From: Streptomyces xanthochromogenes
Lineage (GTDB): Bacteria; Actinomycetota; Actinomycetes; Streptomycetales; Streptomycetaceae
DNA: 64,000 nucleotides
Assembly (NCBI RefSeq): GCF_014650455.1
Contig: NZ_BMUZ01000014.1
Span: 1-64,000, forward strand
Direction of reading: 5' to 3'
The translations under genes and the position numbers were made by a program. Under the pieces are notes generated by a model, which was given only the letters and a program-made list of their open reading frames with translations, did no database searches and was not told where the DNA came from. Below are positions 9,611-18,044 of the stretch, piece by piece; within the stretch, counting starts at the first letter, position 1; every line of letters begins with the position of its first letter.

Positions 9611-10618
9611 GTGCGCAGAGTCTGGGTGGTCGGTGGGATCGCGTTCGGGGTGTGCCTGAGCTTCGTCGCGCTGCTCGTCGTCGGTACGTACTCGGCCGCC
9701 GCCGGCCTCGCCTCCAGGGCGGGCGGTGCCATCGGGCTCGCCAAGGGTGCCGTGCCCTCGCTCTACCAGCCGCTCGTGCAGAAGTGGGGCGACTACTGCC
9801 CCAGCCTCAACCCGGCGATGCTCGCCGCCCAGCTCTACTCGGAGAGCGGCTGGAAGACGACCGCCGTCAGCCCGGTCAACGCGCAGGGCATCGCCCAGTT
9901 CATGCCCGCCACTTGGGCGAGTCACGGCATCGACGGCAACGGGGACGGCAAACGGGACATCTGGGACCCGGCCGATGCCATTCCGTCAGCGGCCTCCTAT
10001 GACTGCGAATTGGCCAAATACGTCAAGGACGTGCCCGGCGACGCGAGCGACAACATGCTGGCCGCGTACAACGCGGGGGCGTACGCGGTCATCAAGTACA
10101 AGGGCGTTCCGCCGTACAAGGAGACCCAGGGGTATGTGAAGACCATCCGGTCCCTGGAGAAGAGCTTCGCCGCCCCCGTCGGCCGGGTCCAGCCGTCGCA
10201 GCAGGCGGCCGGGGCCATCTACTACGCGCAGCAGAAGCTCGGTACGCCCTACCTCTGGGGCGGGGAGGGGACGCCCGAGCAAGGGGGGCGTTTCGACTGT
10301 TCGGGGCTTACGCAGGCCGCGTACCAGAGCGTCGGGATCACCCTGCCCCGCGTCGCCAACGACCAGTACAACGCCGGGCCGCACCCCGCCCGCAACGAGC
10401 TGCTCCCCGGCGACCTGGTGTTCTTCTCGACCGACCTCGGCAATTCACGGGCCATCCATCACGTGGGGCTCTACGTGGGGGGCGGGTACATGATCAACGC
10501 CCCCTACACCGGTGCCGTCATCCGCTTCGACAAGATCGATGCACCCGACTACTTCGGCGCGACCCGGGTCACCAAGGACGGCGCCGCGGCGCTGCCCACC
10601 CCTCAACCGGGGGCTTGA
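9611..10618 (+). CDS. Lytic transglycosylase-NlpC/P60 peptidoglycan hydrolase
   Basis: 335-residue exported enzyme with two cell-wall-cutting domains. An N-terminal membrane/signal helix (about 8-30) precedes an SLT-type lytic transglycosylase domain (catalytic Glu in 'YSESGWK', then 'GIAQFMPATW' and 'MLAAYNAG'). A C-terminal NlpC/P60 cysteine peptidase follows (Cys in 'RFDCSG', His in 'IHHVGLYVG'). Bifunctional enzymes of this sort act as VirB1-like openers of the wall for conjugation machineries, and the position beside the cmd cluster matches S. coelicolor SCO4132; that functional link is inference. GTG start. Confidence 0.9.
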   Translation: MRRVWVVGGIAFGVCLSFVALLVVGTYSAAAGLASRAGGAIGLAKGAVPSLYQPLVQKWGDYCPSLNPAMLAAQLYSESGWKTTAVSPVNAQGIAQFMPATWASHGIDGNGDGKRDIWDPADAIPSAASYDCELAKYVKDVPGDASDNMLAAYNAGAYAVIKYKGVPPYKETQGYVKTIRSLEKSFAAPVGRVQPSQQAAGAIYYAQQKLGTPYLWGGEGTPEQGGRFDCSGLTQAAYQSVGITLPRVANDQYNAGPHPARNELLPGDLVFFSTDLGNSRAIHHVGLYVGGGYMINAPYTGAVIRFDKIDAPDYFGATRVTKDGAAALPTPQPGA

Positions 10619-10820
10619 ACAAGGCCCTTCAATGGCCGGAACTCTCCGTGAAGCCAAGGCCCTGAGCTGGGGCTATTCGTCACTCTTCGATAACGTCGAG
10701 GTGATCATTCAGTGGAGAGTGGAACGCGGTGGCCGTGGAGGGCGTTCCCTGGACAGTGACTGATGTACGTACTGACCACGGGGGTTGGTAGCAGGACGGA
10801 TCAAGGCAAGGGGCCGCAGC

Positions 10821-11525
10821 ATGGCTGGACTCGCATTCGACGGAGCGAATCCCGATGTCAGCGTGCTCTACGACATCAACGGACTCGCCAAGGACGCCCC
10901 CTCCTGGCTCGACCGGGTCATGGCCTTCGTCGGGGAGTACGGGATTCTGCTCGGCCTCGTGCTCGTCGTGCTGTGGTGCTGGTGGAGCGTGCGGCGCGCG
11001 GAGGACCGGCAGGCGGCGGTCGCGTCCGTCGCCGGGATCCTGTGGGCGCCGCTGGCCGCCGGGATCGCCGTCCTCGTCAACATCCCCATCCGCGGCTTCG
11101 TGCAACGGCCGAGGCCCTTCCTCGACCACAAGGGGCTCGACGTCCTGGTCGGCGGCAAGAACGACTTCTCGTTCGTCAGCGACCACGCCACCCTCGCGAT
11201 GGCGCTCGGCGCCGGACTGTTCGTCGCCAACCGGAAGTTCGGCCTGATCGCGCTCGGCCTCGCCCTGCTCGAAGGGTTCTGCCGGATCTACATGGGCGTG
11301 CACTACCCGACCGACGTCGTCGGCGGCTTCGCGCTCGGCACGGCGGTCACACTGCTCCTCGCGCCGCTCGCCCAGATGCTGCTCACCCCGGTCGTCGCGG
11401 CCGTCGCACGCTCGCCGCGGCTCGGCCTCCTGGTGCACTCGCGCAAAGCCCTGACGGTGGTGCCGGCCGCGCCCGGCGGTGCGGTGGAGCACTCGGGGCC
11501 CGAGGAGCGCGACCTCGCGGCCTGA
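10821..11525 (+). CDS. PAP2 family membrane phosphatase
   Basis: 234-residue integral membrane phosphatase of the PAP2 superfamily, probably acting on lipid phosphates such as undecaprenyl pyrophosphate. The three motifs are visible: 'RGFVQRPRP', 'SDHATLAMA' (in place of PSGH) and 'RIYMGVHYPTDV' with the catalytic His and Asp. About five membrane helices. ATG 10821 follows AAGGGG; an earlier start at 10785 lacks a site. Convergent with the FAD oxidase gene. Confidence 0.87.
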   Translation: MAGLAFDGANPDVSVLYDINGLAKDAPSWLDRVMAFVGEYGILLGLVLVVLWCWWSVRRAEDRQAAVASVAGILWAPLAAGIAVLVNIPIRGFVQRPRPFLDHKGLDVLVGGKNDFSFVSDHATLAMALGAGLFVANRKFGLIALGLALLEGFCRIYMGVHYPTDVVGGFALGTAVTLLLAPLAQMLLTPVVAAVARSPRLGLLVHSRKALTVVPAAPGGAVEHSGPEERDLAA

Positions 11526-11528
11526 CGG

Positions 11529-11602
11529 ACCGGCCCTGACCGTCGGCCGGCGAGCGATCGGCCCTGATCGTCGGCCGGCGAGCGATCGGCCCTGACCGTC
11601 GG
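11529..11602. repeat. 28-bp tandem repeat, about 2.6 copies
   Basis: Copies at 11529-11556, 11557-11584 and 11585-11602 (partial) of a unit beginning a(c/t)cggccctga(c/t)cgtcgg. The repeats contain cggcc/ggccg arms and sit between two convergent stop codons, so they may also act as a bidirectional transcription stop. Confidence 0.85.
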
Positions 11603-13177
11603 TCAGAGCGCCTGGGGGAAGTCGAAGAGCCGGTTCGGGTCGTACTGCTTCTTCAGCGCGGCCAGCCGCGGTGCGGCCGACCCGTAGTACGCGGTACGCC
11701 AGTTGGTGAGCGAGGCGTCGGGGTAGTTCTGGTAGGCCGCGCCCGAGGCGTACGGGCGCATCGCGTCGTGCGTACGCGTCAGCCAGGACTGCTGGGTCGA
11801 GCCGGAGGTGCCCGGCCGCCACGAGGCGATGTACTGGGCGAGCACCCGTGAGGTGCGGTGCACGAAGGCGGTGGCGTCGGGCGAGACCCGGTTGATCGCG
11901 CCGCCGAGCGCGGTGAGCACGACGGTCCCGCCGCCCCCGTTGTCGGCCGCCGGGATGCGGGTGAACTCCTCGGCACCGGAAAGGAGTTGGCGTATCCCTG
12001 GCGCCGGTATCGCCTTCGTATAGAAGTCGGACTTCGCCGCGTACGTCTCGCGCTGGAGCACCCCCTGCGGGGAGCGGCCCGGGGTGCGGCCGGGCAGATG
12101 GCACTGGGCTTGGCTGAAGGTCGAGCACCCGCCGTAGAGCAGCATCGCGTCCTGGAAACCGGTGCGGTGCAGGGACACCGAGGACGCGGAGGCACCCGCC
12201 CGGTCGGCGAGGCGGTCGAGGGCGTTCTGCAGATCGCCGTACGAGCCGAGGGAGAACGCGGAGACGGTGAGCGTCGGGTTGCCGCCGCCGGCGCCGCCCG
12301 CCAGATGCGCGGCGGACCAGATCTCGTCGCCCTGGTCGGGCCCCCACTCCTGCCAGGCTTCGACCACCGCCTGCGCCTGCCGCCAGGGCCAGGTCAGATA
12401 CGCGGTCACGCCCTGCGGGGCCTCGTGCGTACGGAAGGTGAGCCCGGTGACCACGCCGAAGTTGCCGTTGCCCGCGCCGCGCAGGGCCCAGAACAGATCC
12501 GGGTTCTGCTTCTCGCTCGCCGTCAGTTTCCGGCCGTCGGCGGTGACGAGGCTCACGGAGGTCAGGCTGTCGCAGGCGAGCCCGTACGCCCGGGCGGTGA
12601 CGCCGTGGCCGCCGCCCAGGGTCAGGCCCGAGACGGCGACGGTGGGGCAGGAGCCGCCGGGGACGGTGCGGCCGCTCTTGGCGAGGCCGGTGTAGACGTC
12701 GAGAAGGCGGGCGCCCGCGCCGACGGTGCCGTCGGCCGACACGGTGTTCAGCCGCGATACGTCGATGACCAGGCGGCCGGTCCCGGACGACCAGCCGGCG
12801 TAGTCGTGGCCGCCGCTGCGGACGGAGATCGGGGCGTGGTGGGCGCGGGCGTAGGCGAGGCACTCCTGGACGTCCGCCTCGTGCGCCACGTACGCCACGG
12901 CGTCGGGCTTCTGGTCGTCGAAGCGGGTGTTGTAGAGCTGGCGGGCGGCGGCGTAGTCGGCGTCGCCGGGCCGGACGAGCTTGCCCTCCAGGGAGTGGGC
13001 CAGGGCGTTCCAGTCCGCCGGGGCCGAGGCGCTCGGCGAGGGGCTGCGGCTCGCGGTGCCGGTGGGGGTGGCCGTGCCGGTCGGCGCGGGTTGCGGGTGC
13101 GCGGTGCTGCCGCAGCCGGAGGTGGCGAGGGTGGCGGCGGTGCCGGTGGCTGCGGTCAGGAGGGTGCGGCGGCGCAT
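11603..13177 (-). CDS. Exported FAD-linked oxidase lipoprotein (BBE family)
   Basis: 524-residue oxidase of the berberine-bridge-enzyme type, using covalently bound FAD to oxidise an alcohol or sugar-like substrate that cannot be named. The Tat signal 'MRRRTLL' is followed by lipobox 'TSGC', so it is probably anchored to the outer face of the membrane. Candidate bicovalent FAD residues are visible: His in 'SVRSGGHDYAG' and Cys in 'YGLACDS'. The C-terminal BBE segment contains 'YQNYPDASL' and ends 'KQYDPNRLFDFPQAL'. Confidence 0.88.
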   Translation of the reverse strand: MRRRTLLTAATGTAATLATSGCGSTAHPQPAPTGTATPTGTASRSPSPSASAPADWNALAHSLEGKLVRPGDADYAAARQLYNTRFDDQKPDAVAYVAHEADVQECLAYARAHHAPISVRSGGHDYAGWSSGTGRLVIDVSRLNTVSADGTVGAGARLLDVYTGLAKSGRTVPGGSCPTVAVSGLTLGGGHGVTARAYGLACDSLTSVSLVTADGRKLTASEKQNPDLFWALRGAGNGNFGVVTGLTFRTHEAPQGVTAYLTWPWRQAQAVVEAWQEWGPDQGDEIWSAAHLAGGAGGGNPTLTVSAFSLGSYGDLQNALDRLADRAGASASSVSLHRTGFQDAMLLYGGCSTFSQAQCHLPGRTPGRSPQGVLQRETYAAKSDFYTKAIPAPGIRQLLSGAEEFTRIPAADNGGGGTVVLTALGGAINRVSPDATAFVHRTSRVLAQYIASWRPGTSGSTQQSWLTRTHDAMRPYASGAAYQNYPDASLTNWRTAYYGSAAPRLAALKKQYDPNRLFDFPQAL

Positions 13178-13291
13178 GGGGGCTCCCGGGGGGCGTGGGG
13201 GGCGCTGGGCTGGCTCCTTCCCCGAGCCTGCCGTTCCCGAACCGGGGAAGGTCCGGGGAAAGGGAGCCGGATGCGCCGACGGCCCTCGGGC

Positions 13292-13444
13292 TCAGTCGGC
13301 GGACGGGGTCGGGTCCGGGGAGTCGTGGAATTCGGCGTCCGTGCGGGCTCGGTCGCGGCTCCGGCGGGCCGGGCCCGTCCAGCCGCAGGAGCAACGGGCC
13401 ACCGCGAAGCTGCCGCGTTCCGTGATGGTGGTCTGGTGGAGCAC
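13292..13444 (-). CDS. Small CxC-type conserved protein
   Basis: A 50-residue reading frame from GTG 13444 to TGA. It contains 'ARCSCGWTGPARRSRDRART' followed by 'DAEFHD', a motif I recognise from small Streptomyces proteins with a Cys-x-Cys and a distal His (possible metal site). A GGTGGTGAG purine stretch lies just before the start. Third-position GC is high as expected for coding DNA. Function unknown; the short length keeps the call moderate. Confidence 0.55.
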   Translation of the reverse strand: MLHQTTITERGSFAVARCSCGWTGPARRSRDRARTDAEFHDSPDPTPSAD

Positions 13445-13532
13445 CTCACCACCGTACTGCGGGCGTGACGGTGGCCGTACCGCGGTCGTTAGGAGTACGG
13501 GCTAGGCCAAGGGCGTTGGGGGTTCGGCGGCG

Positions 13533-14324
13533 ATGGTGGTGCAACGGCACGGAGCCGGGCGAGCGGGTGCGATCGTGACCGCCGCGCTGGTGGGCGGTGT
13601 GTTCGCGGCTGCCTCCGGATGCGGTGGCGGCACCGCGGAGATGACGGGCGGGCCCACGCCCGACCCGGCGGCGCTGGTCCGCGCGGCCGCCGACCGCCTG
13701 GTGGCGGCGGGCAGCTCACAGGCCACCACGTCCATGGAGATGGCCACCGGGGGCACCCGGGTCACCATCCGCGGCGAGGGCACCTACGACTACCGGCACC
13801 GGACCGGGCAGTTGACGGTGATGCTGCCCAAGGACGTGAAGGGCGCGGAGGAACGGCGCCCGATCACGGAGCTCCTGGCGCCGGGCGCGCTCTACATGAA
13901 GAACCGGGGAGCCGGGGTGCCGGCGGACAAATGGGTACGGGTCGACACCGCCACGCTCGCCGACGGCAACCTGGTCACGGGCGGTGCCACCGACCCGTAC
14001 GCCGCCGCCGAACTGCTGCGCGGCGCACAGGGCGTGACGTATGTCGGCGAGGAGGGCCTCGCCGGGGTGAAGGTGCGTCACTACCGGGGGAGCGCGGTGC
14101 TGCCCGCGAAGGTGGCGAAAGGGTTCTCCACAGCCGTCGTGCCGTTCGACGCGTACTTCGACGGGTCGGGCCGGCTGTGCAAGGTGCGCCAGCAGTTCAG
14201 CTACGTCAACCGGGACCGGCCCGTCGCGGTCGCCTCGACGACGCTGCTCTACGGGTTCGGGGCGGCGGTCGGCGTGCGGCTGCCGGAGGCGCGGGACATC
14301 TTCGACGGGAAGATCCAGCCGTAA
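13533..14324 (+). CDS. Putative lipoprotein, LppX/LprG-like
   Basis: 263 residues. Signal peptide with lipobox 'ASGC' near residue 30, so a lipid-anchored extracytoplasmic protein. The mature part is mostly beta-strand ('GTRVTIRGEGTYDYRHRTGQ', 'LYMKNRG', 'WVRVD'), reminiscent of the LppX/LprG/LolA-type half-barrel that carries lipids; no residue signature confirms this. Stands alone, ending just before a small conserved gene. Confidence 0.75.
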   Translation: MVVQRHGAGRAGAIVTAALVGGVFAAASGCGGGTAEMTGGPTPDPAALVRAAADRLVAAGSSQATTSMEMATGGTRVTIRGEGTYDYRHRTGQLTVMLPKDVKGAEERRPITELLAPGALYMKNRGAGVPADKWVRVDTATLADGNLVTGGATDPYAAAELLRGAQGVTYVGEEGLAGVKVRHYRGSAVLPAKVAKGFSTAVVPFDAYFDGSGRLCKVRQQFSYVNRDRPVAVASTTLLYGFGAAVGVRLPEARDIFDGKIQP

Positions 14325-14474
14325 TCAGCCAGATATGGCCCCCTCAGGTGGGTCGGGGGTGGCGGAAATGGTCCGTCCGTGCCATGCGCGGTCCGTGTCG
14401 CCCTCCCTACGCTAGGAAGCCGAGCGGACGACGGCGGAAGAGCGGATGAGTGGGAAGAGGTCGAGGAAGAGGTG

Positions 14475-14666
14475 ATGTGCGTGGCTTCGCTTCGCGGCGC
14501 GACCGTCCAGGACCACGTGGCCCTCGTCGAGATCGAACTGTGCGGTGAGTTGATGATCGCGGCGTCCGCCGCGGAGGGGGACCGGCTGAGCCCGGACCTC
14601 ATCGACGAGGTCCTGAACGTCGGGCGCCCGGGCCCGCCCCCACCGGCCGGGGTGTGGCCCCGGTAG
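14475..14666 (+). CDS. Small conserved Streptomyces protein
   Basis: 63 residues. The core 'QDHVALVEIELCGELMIAAS' followed by 'DRLSPDLIDEVLNV' is a pattern I recognise from short actinomycete proteins of unknown role. GAGGAAGAGG at 14462-14471 just before ATG 14475 supports the start. No domain or partner recognised. Confidence 0.7.
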   Translation: MCVASLRGATVQDHVALVEIELCGELMIAASAAEGDRLSPDLIDEVLNVGRPGPPPPAGVWPR

Positions 14667-14689
14667 ACCCCGATGGCCCCCGGTAGACC

Positions 14690-14920
14690 CCTTGGTGTGG
14701 GGTGCCCCTTCGGGGCGGGGTGCGGGGGCGCTGCCGCGAGTTCGGGGGACGGACCGTGCGGGGCCGTTCGCGCAGTTCCTCGCGCCCCTGAAGGATTCGG
14801 TGCTGGGCCGCGTCGGGCATTTCAGCCCGTCATGGGGGTCCCCCTGGCCCTTGAGGCCTTGGGGGAGTTCGAGGACGAGCGCCTTTCGGGCGCGAACGGG
14901 GGCCGGGGCGGAGCCCCGGG
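14690..14920. repeat. GC-rich intergenic repeat module, copy 1
   Basis: Contains the recurring elements 'ttcgcgcagttcctcgcgcc', 'aaggattcggtgctgg', 'catttcagcccgtc' and 'gaggacgagcgcc...ggcgcgaacggggg', also found near 17.4, 29.9 and 39.5 kb. Lies between convergent genes. Confidence 0.8.
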
Positions 14921-15265
14921 TCAGGTGCGCATCATGCGGGCGATGGCCTTCGTGGCCTCCTCGACCTTCGCGTCGATCTCGTCGCCGCCCTTGACCGCCG
15001 CGTCGGCGACGCAGTGCCGCAGGTGTTCCTCCAGGAGCTGGAGCGCGAAGGACTGCAGCGCCTTGGTGGACGCGGAGACCTGGGTGAGTATGTCGATGCA
15101 GTAGACGTCCTCGTCGACCATGCGCTGCAGGCCGCGGATCTGGCCCTCGATCCGGCGCAGCCGCTTGAGGTGCTCGTCCTTCTGCTGGTGATAGCCGTGC
15201 ACGCCGTGGTCGTGATCGGTCACAGGGGTCTCGACCGGGGGGCCGGCTGCCTCGGTGGTCGTCAT
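14921..15265 (-). CDS. csoR: Copper-sensing transcriptional repressor CsoR
   Basis: 114-residue four-helix DNA-binding protein that releases its operator when Cu(I) binds. The Cys-His-Cys metal set is visible: Cys in 'DVYCIDIL', then His and Cys in 'EHLRHCV'. The N-terminus is His-rich ('DHDHGVHGYHQQKDE'). The position before DUF47-pit equals that of the characterised S. lividans/S. coelicolor CsoR (SCO4136). ATG 15265 follows GGGAGGA. A CsoR-type palindrome lies about 90 bases upstream, so autoregulation is likely. Confidence 0.92.
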   Translation of the reverse strand: MTTTEAAGPPVETPVTDHDHGVHGYHQQKDEHLKRLRRIEGQIRGLQRMVDEDVYCIDILTQVSASTKALQSFALQLLEEHLRHCVADAAVKGGDEIDAKVEEATKAIARMMRT

Positions 15266-15355
15266 CGCGTCCTCCCGTTGTCTGCCAAGTGGTCTGCCAG
15301 GTGCCCGGTGGCCTGCCGCATGCCTGAGGGCCTGCCGTGTGGGGCAAGGGGAGTG

Positions 15356-15372
15356 ATACCCCTCATGGGTAT
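15356..15372. promoter_or_regulatory. CsoR operator
   Basis: Perfect inverted repeat ATACCC-ctcat-GGGTAT, the form expected of actinobacterial CsoR operators, in the csoR promoter region. Assignment rests on resemblance and position. Confidence 0.8.
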
Positions 15373-15517
15373 ATGGTAACGAATTTCCGGATCCCTGGCG
15401 GGGGCCCGTGCTGATCACTGTGCCTGATGGGCGACACTGAAGAACGCCGGTTAGCCGTGGCCGGATGATGCGCCTAGCATCAGCCTGACCGAATCCCAAG
15501 CACTCCGAGGACCCCAC

Positions 15518-16138
15518 GTGCGCTTTCGTCTGACCCCCAGGGAGACGAGCTTCTACGACATGTTCTCCGCATCCGCGGACAACATCGTCACGGGCTCGAA
15601 GCTCCTCATGGAACTGCTCGGAGCGGATTCCGCGTCCCGGGCCGAGATCGCGGAGCGCATGCGGGCAGCGGAGCACGCGGGGGACGATGCCACCCACGCG
15701 ATCTTCCACCAGCTGAACTCCTCCTTCATCACGCCGTTCGACCGCGAGGACATCTACAACCTCGCCTCGTGCCTCGACGACATCATGGACTTCATGGAGG
15801 AGGCCGTCGACCTGGTCGTCCTCTACAACGTGGAGGAACTGCCCAAGGGCGTCGAGCAGCAGATCGAGGTGCTCAACCGCGCGGCCGTGCTGACCGCCGA
15901 GGCGATGCCGAACCTGCGGACGATGTCCAACCTGACCGAGTACTGGATCGAGGTCAACCGCCTGGAGAACCAGGCCGACCAGATCCACCGCAAGCTGCTC
16001 GCCCACCTCTTCAACGGCAAGTACGACGCCATCGAGGTGCTCAAGCTGAAGCAGATCGTGGACGTACTCGAAGAGGCGGCGGACGCGTTCGAGCACGTGG
16101 CGAACACGGTGGAGACCATCGCCGTCAAGGAGTCCTGA
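15518..16138 (+). CDS. DUF47/PhoU-like phosphate transport accessory protein
   Basis: 206-residue helical cytoplasmic protein of the DUF47 (YkaA, PhoU-related) family, thought to adjust the partner Pit phosphate transporter. Typical features are 'FYDMFSASADNIV' and 'ITPFDREDIYNLASCLDDIM' with clustered acidic residues for metal binding. GTG start. Seven bases separate it from the pit gene, so the pair is an operon; the pair corresponds to S. coelicolor SCO4137-4138. Confidence 0.92.
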   Translation: MRFRLTPRETSFYDMFSASADNIVTGSKLLMELLGADSASRAEIAERMRAAEHAGDDATHAIFHQLNSSFITPFDREDIYNLASCLDDIMDFMEEAVDLVVLYNVEELPKGVEQQIEVLNRAAVLTAEAMPNLRTMSNLTEYWIEVNRLENQADQIHRKLLAHLFNGKYDAIEVLKLKQIVDVLEEAADAFEHVANTVETIAVKES

Positions 16139-16145
16139 CCCGGTC

Positions 16146-17144
16146 ATGGACACCTTTGCTTTGATCGTGACCATTGGCGTCGCGCTCGGATTCACGTATA
16201 CGAACGGCTTTCACGACTCGGCGAACGCCATCGCCACGTCGGTGTCGACGCGGGCGCTGACCCCGCGCGCCGCCCTCGCGATGGCCGCCGTGATGAACCT
16301 CGCCGGTGCCTTCCTCGGCAGCGGCGTCGCCAAGACGGTGAGCGAGGGGCTCATCTCCACGCCCGAGGGCAACAAGGGGATGGGCATCCTGTTCGCGGCG
16401 CTGGTCGGCGCGATCATCTGGAACCTGGTCACCTGGTACTTCGGGCTTCCTTCCTCGTCGTCGCACGCCCTGTTCGGCGGCATGGTCGGAGCTGCCCTCG
16501 CGGGCGGTACGACCGTGTACTGGTCCGGGGTGCTCGACAAGATCGTCATTCCGATGTTCGTCTCGCCGGTGGTCGGCCTGGTGGTCGGCTACCTGGTGAT
16601 GTGCGCGATCCTGTGGATGTTCCGCAAGGCGAACCCGCACAAGGCCAAGCGCGGCTTCCGCATCGCGCAGACCGTCTCGGCGGCCGGGATGGCCCTCGGC
16701 CACGGCCTCCAAGACGCGCAGAAGACCATGGGCATCGTGATGATGGCGCTGGTCATCGCCGATGTGCAGGACGCCGGCTCGGAGATCCCGATCTGGGTCA
16801 AGATCGCGTGCGCGGCGATGCTGTCGCTCGGTACGTACGCGGGTGGCTGGCGGATCATGCGGACGCTGGGCCGGAAGATCATCGAGCTCGACCCGCCGCA
16901 GGGGTTCGCCGCGGAGGCGACGGGGGCGTCGATCATGTTCGGGTCGTCGTTCCTGTTCCAGGCGCCGATCTCCACGACGCATGTGATCACCTCGGCGATC
17001 ATGGGTGTGGGGGCGACGAAGCGGGTCAACGCGGTGCGGTGGGGGGTCGCGAAGAACATCATCCTGGGGTGGTTCATCACGATGCCGGCGGCGGCGCTGG
17101 TCGCAGCGCTGAGCTATCTGCTGGTCCACGTCTTCTTCAGCTAG
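16146..17144 (+). CDS. pit: Low-affinity inorganic phosphate transporter Pit
   Basis: 332-residue PiT-family permease importing phosphate, probably as metal-phosphate with protons. The duplicated signature is visible: 'GFHDSANAIATSVSTRAL' in the N-half and 'GHGLQDAQKTMGIVMMAL' in the C-half, plus 'SSSHALFGGMVGA' and 'STTHVITSAIMGVG'. Nine or ten membrane helices. It forms an operon with the DUF47 gene. Called pitH2 in S. coelicolor, as far as I recall. Confidence 0.93.
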   Translation: MDTFALIVTIGVALGFTYTNGFHDSANAIATSVSTRALTPRAALAMAAVMNLAGAFLGSGVAKTVSEGLISTPEGNKGMGILFAALVGAIIWNLVTWYFGLPSSSSHALFGGMVGAALAGGTTVYWSGVLDKIVIPMFVSPVVGLVVGYLVMCAILWMFRKANPHKAKRGFRIAQTVSAAGMALGHGLQDAQKTMGIVMMALVIADVQDAGSEIPIWVKIACAAMLSLGTYAGGWRIMRTLGRKIIELDPPQGFAAEATGASIMFGSSFLFQAPISTTHVITSAIMGVGATKRVNAVRWGVAKNIILGWFITMPAAALVAALSYLLVHVFFS

Positions 17145-17954
17145 CCCTGGCTCTCGGGCCCCCGGCTTTCGGGCCGCGCCCGGAGCCCACCCCGCCCTTT
17201 CCGGCTCTGCCGGGGGGGTGGGGTTTCGGCTTTTCGGGGTGCGCCGGGCTCGGCCCGGGGGGCTGGGTTTGCCCCTCCCCGCCCCTTCCCCAGACCCGCC
17301 GGGGGTGGAGTGGGCCGGGCCGACTTCCTGGGGCTGCGCCCCGGGTCCCTGCTTTCGGCTACGGACCGTAGGGGGCGTTCGCGCAGTTCCCCGCGCCCCT
17401 GACCCCGTTTTTGTCCTCAGGTCGTGGGTGGCTGGTTCGCGCAGTTCCCCGCGCCCCTAAAAACGTCTGTCGGCTGCGGACGGTGGGTGGCTGGTCGCGC
17501 AGTTCCTCGCGCCCCTGAAAACCCGTCGTCGTCCTCGGGCCGTGGTCGCTTTTCGCGCAGTTCCCCGCGCCCCCAAAAACCCGTTTTCGTCCTCGGGCCG
17601 TAGGTGGCTGGTCGCGCGGTTCCTCGCGCCCCTGAAGGATTCGGTGCCGGCCCGCATTGGGCATTTCAGCCCGTCCGGCGTTTGAGGACGAGCGCCCTTT
17701 AGGCGCGAACGGGGGTGTAGGGGGCGGAGCCCCCGCAGGGGTCTGGGGCGGAGCCCCAGGGACCCGGAACCAACCAACCCCGGGTCACGGGCGGGCGGGT
17801 GGGCAAACTCCCCGGGGTCTGGGGCGGAGCCCCAGGGCTCAGCCGATCAACCCGCCGCACGGGCGGGTGGGTGGGCAAACTCCCCGGGGTCTGGGGCGGA
17901 GCCCAATCCCGCCGCACCGGCGGGCAGGTGGGCAAGATGCCCGGGGTTCGGGCG
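17145..17954. repeat. Array of GC-rich intergenic repeats, copy 2
   Basis: About 800 bases without a gene. Six copies of 'gcgcagttcc(c/t)cgcgcccc' lie between about 17378 and 17632, the last running into 'gaaggattcggtgccgg', 'catttcagcccgtccggcg' and the 'gaggacgagcgcc...aggcgcgaacggggg' hairpin. Then three copies follow of a palindromic 'ggtctggggcggagccc' unit combined with 'cgggcgggtgggcaaactcc'. Frames crossing it have no family features. Confidence 0.85.
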
Positions 17955-17991
17955 GAAAAGGGCCCGCCTCCCGGGGTGCGGGAGGCGGGCC
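17955..17991 (-). terminator. Terminator of the pst operon
   Basis: A 12-bp perfect stem (ggcccgcctccc at 17961-17972, gggaggcgggcc at 17980-17991) followed, on the minus strand, by CTTTTCC. It lies just after the pstB stop. Confidence 0.8.
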
Positions 17992-18044
17992 GTTCGTCTG
18001 GCGGTGGCACCGCCATGCAGCACCGCAGACGGTCGGTGACGGGC

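Noticed and set aside
10680..13394. 904-codon open frame on the minus strand
   Set aside because: It is a shadow of the PAP2 and FAD-oxidase genes; composition is Arg/Pro/Gly-rich with no family motif, typical of open frames in high-GC DNA.
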